The position numbers and the translations under genes are program-made. From assembly GCA_941918925.1 (NCBI GenBank), contig OW799234.1, forward strand, positions 11,871,001 through 11,935,000: a stretch of 64,000 bases of DNA. Direction: 5' to 3'. The first letter of the stretch is position 1. Each line of letters opens with the position of its first letter. Source of the stretch: Phyto melanocephala. Its lineage: Eukaryota > Arthropoda > Insecta > Diptera > Rhinophoridae. Below are positions 58,376 to 64,000 of this stretch, piece after piece. The notes beneath the pieces are model-generated. The model made no database searches and was not told the origin of the DNA. It worked only from the letters and a program-made list of their open reading frames with translations.

Positions 58376-59243
58376 TCTATATATATAAAAGTGAAACTCT
58401 GTGTGTGTGTGTGTGTGTGTTAGCTATAGACTCTGAAACTGTAAAACCGATCGGGCTCAAACTTTGGTAAGTTGTTGTACACATACCAGGGAGTGTTTAT
58501 GGGTGAAAAGAAGTGGGCGGGGCCACGCCCATAAAAAATTAGTTATCAGTTTTAGCTACTTGCACTTGACCGATTTTTCTGAAACTTTGCACACAAATCG
58601 AGCTGTCATGACTAAAAAATTTCGTGATAAAAAAAGTGGGCGGGGCCACGCCCCTAAAAAAGTTTTAATTTTGAGGTACTTGCACTGGACCGATTTTTCT
58701 GAAACTTTGCACACATACTAAGCTGTTATAACCATATAATTTCGTGATTAGAAAAGTGGGCAGTGCCACGCCCAAAAAAAAAAGGTGTCATTTTGAGGTA
58801 CTTGCACTGGACCGATTTTTCTGAAACTTTGCACACATATTGAGCTGTCATGGCTTAATAATTTCGCGATTGAAAAAGTGGGCGGGGCCACGCCCATAAA
58901 ATATAGGTATAATTTTGAGGTACTTGCACTGGACCGATTATTCTGAAACTTTGCATACATATTGAGCTGTTATGCCTTTACAATTTCGTGATTAGAAAAG
59001 TGGGCAAGGCGACGCCCATAAAAACAATTATAATTTTGAGGTACTTGCACTGGTCCGATTCTTCTGAAACTTTGCACACATATTGAGCTGTTATGACTTT
59101 ACAATTTCGTGATTAGAAAAGTAGGCAATGCCACGCCCATAAAAAAATTATAATATTAAGGTTTTTGCACTTGATATTCAATTAAAATTCAGAATGCATT
59201 TCGATTCATTAAGGGGCGTAGCAACGCGCGCCGGGTTATCTCA
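58376..59243 (+). mobile_element. Helitron-like element, copy 3 (tandem-repeat type)
   Basis: Starts TCTATATATATAAAAGTGAA with (GT)n. Six or so internal units with GTGGGCGGGGCCACGCCC, TACTTGCACTGGACCGATTT and CTGAAACTTTGCACACATAT. Ends GTAGCAACGCGCGCCGGGTT, then ATCTCA instead of ATCTAG, so the terminus is mutated. The last units are more diverged, with the GC box degraded. Sits in exd intron 1. Confidence 0.75.
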
Positions 59244-59815
59244 CAAAGAGCAATTATGTGTTGAGCCCAGTTGATCTTCTACTAGTGTAAGGTGTTCGAC
59301 TAAGGTCAGTAGTATTAATGTTTATTAACTAAAGTATGAGTAATTTATTTTAATATGCAGAATTAAAACTGTTAAAGTGAATACCTTTATTGAAAACAGA
59401 CATTTGTAAGGGATATTGTGACAGCAAAAATTCACTTTTAATATAATTTTTTTCTTAATAATAAAGTAAACTAGGAGACGATTTATTTTTAAATAATGAT
59501 AAAGTTTATTCTTAGCTATTGTTTACTTGAGCCATTCCAATCTTTTTTTTTTTTTTGTAAGATTGAACAAAGATTTTGTTTTAGAGTTACTTGCAAGAAA
59601 GTAAATGTATTTGAGACACTTAAAAAGTATTTTTAGTCGATGGTATTAAAGAAATAATAAACTTAATAAACTCACTTTAATACATGTCATTGTATAAGAA
59701 TTTATGCATTTTATCGTAATTAATTTCCATATTTTATAATATTTTATGAAAATTTCATTTTAAGCTGACTAAAAGGCAACAACAGCAATAATAACAACAC
59801 AAAAAAACAAGTAAG
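59244..59815. other. AT-rich exd intron DNA
   Basis: Nothing recognised. Confidence 0.35.
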
Positions 59816-59817
59816 AG

Positions 59818-60496
59818 CGCTATATTCGGCCTTGCCGAATCTTATATACCCTTCACAACGTGTAGTCATGCAATAACAATTGTTTTTATCACCATTCATC
59901 CCATATGAAATACGTACATACATATAAAAAACATACATATGTATATAAAAAAATCCCATTGTAAAATTATAAATTTACGTATGTATGTGAAAAAAAAAAT
60001 AAAAAAAAAATTTAAAAAAAATAATTAAAAAATATGTATATAATAAATATTAAACAAAAAAAAAATAAAAAAAAATTAAAAAAAAAATAAAAATACATAT
60101 AAATAATATATTAAAGAAAAAATAAAAAAAAAAACAAAAAAATAAAAAATTTTTTTTTTTGGCTCAGCTGGGATTTGTTGCCACGTTTTTTCTATCCAGT
60201 ACACATGTTTGTATGTATGTATGTTGTTGTTATGTTGTTTTTGTGAAAAAAAAAATCGGGGTGGTCGTGGGTTTTTGCTCATATCTCAGTTGTTTATGTA
60301 CCAATGTTTTTGATTTTCAATACCGATCTACTCCCGAATATTTCTGATATTTTAATACCTCACCCGGGTCCAAGCAATGCCTATTCATAAGCTTTCAGAA
60401 TATATATACTTTATGGGGTCGGAAATGAAAATTGTAGAAATTACAAACGGAATGACAAACCTATACAATACCCTTTTTCACTGTGTGAAGGGTATA
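59818..60496 (+). repeat. mini-me-like element
   Basis: CAAGTAAGAGCGCTATATTC with an altered hairpin (GGCCTTGCCGAA), ATACCCTTCACAACG, an A/T-only tract, GGCTCAGCTGGGATTTGTTG and GGTGGTCGTGGG. The (GACR)n tract is deleted: GTCCAAGCAATG joins directly to CCTATTCATAAGCTTTCAG. Ends GTGTGAAGGGTATA. Confidence 0.7.
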
Positions 60497-61628
60497 ACAA
60501 CTCAGGTACAAATATGTTAATATGTTTGTACATACAAACATATACATGTGTAAGTACATACATACGTATACTATTTATACACCCATCCATACAATATGAC
60601 GAGCAAGACGTCGACAACAACAATCATTATGACGATGATGTGATTATACAGCCAAATGTTAAACCGGCTTTCAATAAAATCATTTATTAAAAAAAAAAAA
60701 AAAAAAACAACAACAAATGCAAAAGATCCATGCTAACTGGCTTAACTCACACTTCTAAGAGTTAACTTTTCGAACTGTCGAACATTTGACTACGACTAGT
60801 AGTAATTCTAAAATGTTTGCTGTAGCAAATACAATTCTCCTTTTACCCCTTAAAAAAAAAAGAAAATCAAAAAATCAAAAAAGGTTTCTTATATGTATGT
60901 AAATTTTTATTTTATCATCATCTTACATAGTACTACCACATTCCATGTGCATATATTTAAATGTAGAACATTTGTTGGAAAGTGGAATAAAATTAAAAAG
61001 TTGGTTGGGAGAAAAGATGATTTCTGTTTAAATGTTTACGTTCTAACTCGTAAACTCTTAAAACAGCCTTTTAAGAGGTTAATAAGCAAAAATCACTTGA
61101 ACTTTATTCATAAAGATTAAATAGCGTTTTAAAGCTCTTTTCAACCGTTAATAATTTTCAAATATTTATTGTAGCTGCAACGCTACTTTAAACCTTTTAC
61201 AGTTGACATTTATAGCTGTCAAAACATTTATTACGTTTTCTTTTAATTTTTTATAAAAAGTGAGAAAAAGGACACAAGATAAAAAAAATTACAATGAATG
61301 CAATACATTTACGGCCGCATGCAAATAAAAAATCTTTTGAAGATATGAATTAGATATTAGTTACTTGGCGTATTAAGACTATAACATGCCATTATTAAAC
61401 GGTATCCGAAAACATTATCTAAACTTACACTAATTTTAACAAATACATACTTTTCATACTGGCAATACAATAAACTTCTTTTATCATTTTGTTGTTAACG
61501 AATTAATATTTATTTGGGTAGTCGTTTTTAAACAGATTATTCTTAGTTGTACATAAAACAAACTAGTTTAATTGTTGTTGTTAAAGATTTTCCAATCGTG
61601 TATATAATATTTCTTTTATATTAAGTAA
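60497..61628. other. AT-rich exd intron DNA
   Basis: No gene. Short poly-A near 60688 and a GTAAGTACATACATACG-type simple repeat near 60550. Confidence 0.35.
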
Positions 61629-61824
61629 GTTAGGTAGAACAGGCAGCTGTTGTGCAGCTCACTTGGGTCCATTATATTGATCCCTTTGTGATACCTGAAT
61701 AGAAAAGTAAGAATAGAATAGAAAGGAAAGGAAGCAGACAAGTCCAGAGTCTCCGGCGGGAATCGAATCCGCAACCCCCAAACTAGCAGAACAGCACACT
61801 GCTGACTAGTCCATCGGGGCACCC
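61629..61824 (-). mobile_element. tRNA-derived SINE, copy B
   Basis: Same head as copy A on the minus strand: GGGTGCCCCGATGGACTAGT, GTTTGGGGGTTGCGG, GGATTCGATTCCCGCC (box B). The tail is different: GGTATCACAAAGGG, then GGACCCAAGTGAGCTGCACA and TTCTACCTAAC. Flanked by the perfect 14-base duplication TTTATATTAAGTAA (61615-61628 and 61825-61838). The tail matches the LINE 3' end at 22865-22960. Confidence 0.87.
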
Positions 61825-62152
61825 TTTATATTAAGTAAAACAAAACAAAAAAATAAAAGAATCAACTAGACTGTTTTTCTTAGGAACAGAAATGATATTC
61901 GAATAACGAGCTTTTTGTTTTGATTTTATTTACATCACTAAAAAACACAACTCACAGGACTCACAGAAATTAATTCCACATTTTTTCATTAACTTATTAT
62001 CTATTTTACAAATTCTTCTAATTAAAATTAATATATACATTTTTTGTACAACATATTAACACCATTTGTTGCTTCTGTTAATATTTTTCCTAACATTTGA
62101 CTACACAAAATGTAAAAAACAGAAAGAAAAATGCGATCTTACCTCAGTGTCG

Positions 62153-62245
62153 GTTTAGGTTAGGTTAGGTTGAAAAAGAGGGGCACTTAAAGCTCAAACC
62201 CATAACAGGTATAAACGTATGCCCCATTGGCATGTTGTGCGTTTT
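62153..62245 (-). repeat. SINE/LINE 3'-tail fragment
   Basis: The minus strand ends CCTCTTTTTCAACCTAACCT AACCTAA, with GGGTTTGAGCTTTAAGTGCC and CACAACATGCCAATGGGGCA upstream: the tail of SINE copy A without its head. 5'-truncated. Confidence 0.6.
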
Positions 62246-62479
62246 ATTTAGTGCAGGTATATACTTAAAATTGTTTAAAGATAATAAAGATACGTTGGGC
62301 TTTTTGAGTTTTTGCATATGACATTAAAGATTTTTGCTTAACAATGATTTATAAAGCTGCAATAAGTTTTTTTGCATACGGTATTGAATTTTTACTATCA
62401 GTAAATTATCTTCAAATCTATACCGTGTAAATAATCCTAGGGCTAGAAAATTTTTACTTTTGTGCTAAAAAAAAAGCGA

Positions 62480-63276
62480 AAAAACAGAGGCAGTCGTGAA
62501 AAATCGCTCTCTAAACAACTGAGATATGATGAAAAAACCTGACCACCTCGTCTTTTTACACAAATACAAACTGGAAGAACGTAGGTTCGAATCCCAGTTA
62601 AGACAAAAAAAAAATTTTTTTTATTTATTTTTTAATATATTTTTTATTTTTTTTTTAAATTTACATACATACATAAACTCAATTTATAATTTTACTATGG
62701 GATTTTTTTAAACGAATAAAGTCATTACAGTGCACTCGCGGTAATGGGAGCACCGTCTAACGTGAACACGGCCTAACGTCAACAAGCTTTTGTTTATTTA
62801 GGGAAACCCCTCTAATTTTTTTTTAATGTATGGGCATCGAAATTTGAAGTCTTTTTCTTATGCGAAGCGGTGAATCAGTCACGATGAGTGTTAAAAAATC
62901 GTTATGTTTGGAGTTAATAGAAAAGACAGTCTTTATAAATAGTTTGCAAAAAGGAATCTCGTGATCTTGTAATATAATATAAATAATAATTTTAGTTTTA
63001 ATAATACAAATAATAAAATAATTTCACGTTCAAGCGTGTAAAGTACAGGTTAATATTGTACAAATTCATATTTCTCTTATGAAACTCTACAATCGTTAAC
63101 GTGAACAATTTCGCTAACATGAACTGCTTTAGTTTTTATTAGCTCACGTTAGCGCGAGTGCACTGTATAAAGATAATGAAACATATGTATGTATGTACGT
63201 ACTTCATAATAATGAGATTAATGGTGATACAAACAATTCTTATTGCATGACTACACGTTGTGAAGCACTCTTACTT
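62480..63276 (-). repeat. Truncated mini-me-like copy split by a MITE
   Basis: The left piece (to about 62725) carries GACCACCTCG, CGAATCCCAGTTAAGAC and an A/T-rich tract. The right piece (63168-63276) carries ATGGTGATACAAACAATTCT, GACTACACGTTGTGAAG and CACTCTTACTTG. The hairpin is deleted between GTGAAG and CACTC. A TA-flanked MITE lies between the pieces. Confidence 0.55.
62728..63165. mobile_element. Tc1/mariner-type MITE
   Basis: Ends CAGTGCACTCGCGGTAATGG (62728) and the complement of CAGTGCACTCGCGCTAACGT (ending 63165), each flanked by TA (62726-62727 and 63166-63167). Internal GTTAACGTGAAC-type words repeat. No ORF. Inserted within a mini-me-like copy. Confidence 0.75.
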
Positions 63277-63332
63277 GCTTTTAATTTATATGCTTCTTAT
63301 GCTCCAAATAGGAGCGATTGCAACTATTATAT

Positions 63333-64000
63333 TCTAATATATAAAATTCTCGTGTCGCGGTGTTTGTGATTAAACTCTTTCGAAATAACTCATGAAATTT
63401 TGTCTGCGTATCGGGTAGGTCTAAGAATCGGTCAACATATATTTTGCATACCCCTCAACGCCACGACTTTTTTCACGCCCCCTCAGGTAGACCAGACTGC
63501 TGGACCGATCTTCTTGAAAGTTTTACATAATATAAATAAGACTCTGGTATGATTAATAGGATATTTTTACCACGCCTACTTTAACGCCCACTTTTTTAAT
63601 TATGTACTTGCATCGATATTGTTTTTAGTATTTTTTTTCAAATTGTACACAATTTATAGTCCAACCAATGCAGAAATAAACGTTTAAGAATCGGTCAACA
63701 TCTATTTTTCTTACTCCTAAATATTAAAGGTGACTCATCCAAAGAGACAATTTATGCCTCACCTAAATAACGTAACGAATTCGAAGAAATTTTAGATAAC
63801 TATCAAGAATTGTAATTTAAAATACATATGTTCGATACTTTAGTAAAGAATGATTTATAAACCTGAATAAAGCATACTTTCATTGTCTACAACGCTTTCG
63901 ATTATAAGCACATCCCCACACACTTGCAGTAAGTTATTTATTTTTATTGAACTAAAAAATATTTCCTAAAAATAACTTATATGGTAAAACAGCGTTTGCC
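63333..64000 (+). mobile_element. Helitron-like element, third subfamily (5' part)
   Basis: TCTAATATATAAAATTCTCG followed by TGTCGCGGTGTTTGTGATTA, a typical Helitron 5' terminus in insects. Then GTCTAAGAATCGGTCAACAT is repeated about 270 bases on (63419 and 63686), indicating internal tandem units. The 3' end is not seen; similarity fades after about 63725. Confidence 0.5.

Noticed and set aside
1..64000. CRISPR array, operon or phage genes
   Set aside because: Tandem repeats present have no unique spacers, and the genes are intron-bearing animal genes.

Overview
The window is nuclear DNA from a higher fly (Diptera, Schizophora). This is inferred from four proteins that read most like Drosophila orthologues, from mini-me-like repeats with (GTCY)n tracts, and from the very AT-rich intergenic DNA. 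A blowfly- or housefly-like genome fits best, but the sequence alone does not fix the species. No CRISPR, operon, rRNA or tRNA gene is visible.

Genes. About 90% of the window is non-coding. Four conserved genes lie in the right half: (1) a PRPF38B-type splicing factor on the minus strand, six coding exons, 35299-37105; (2) the Raf kinase gene (phl/Raf) on the plus strand, five coding exons, 38803-41249, divergent from the first and about 1.7 kb away; (3) a 1119-residue FHA + coiled-coil + PH protein of the PHLDB/LL5 type on the minus strand in one uninterrupted coding exon, 44824-48183; (4) the first coding exon of extradenticle (exd/PBX) on the plus strand, 56138-56402. The rest of exd is not seen, so its first intron probably runs past the right edge. 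In the left half the only gene candidate is a weak two-exon small ORF (exons at 16048-16118 and 27626-27695).

Repeats. Everything else is intergenic or intronic DNA filled with mobile elements, many with readable ends. They include: a defective P-superfamily element with a THAP remnant, 27-bp terminal inverted repeats and an 8-bp target duplication (1784-2962); PIF/Harbinger pieces (9628-10370, 12398-12950); a pogo/Tigger-like element (17796-20021) holding a mini-me-like element that itself holds a Helitron; three other Helitron-like copies with internal tandem repeats plus two terminal pieces; two full tRNA-derived SINEs with target duplications (16593-16825, 61629-61824), one sharing its tail with a LINE 3' end in the same window (22865-23330); a hAT MITE with a perfect 8-bp duplication (51408-51730); a decayed DD37E Tc1/mariner element inside the exd intron (56701-57951); and several MITEs and inverted repeats.

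Layout: 1-15.9 kb, intergenic DNA with old DNA transposons; 16-27.7 kb, possible small-ORF gene with a large repeat-filled intron; 28-35 kb, repeats; 35.3-41.6 kb, PRPF38B and Raf; 42-43.5 kb, Helitron/mini-me cluster; 44.8-48.2 kb, PHLDB-like; 48.3-55.7 kb, repeats and mariner remnants; 55.7-64 kb, exd 5' end and intron 1. The genes work in separate pathways (splicing, RAS-ERK signalling, cortical/membrane scaffolding, Hox cofactor). phl and exd are both on the X (Muller element A) of D. melanogaster, so the window is probably a Muller A segment with changed local order.
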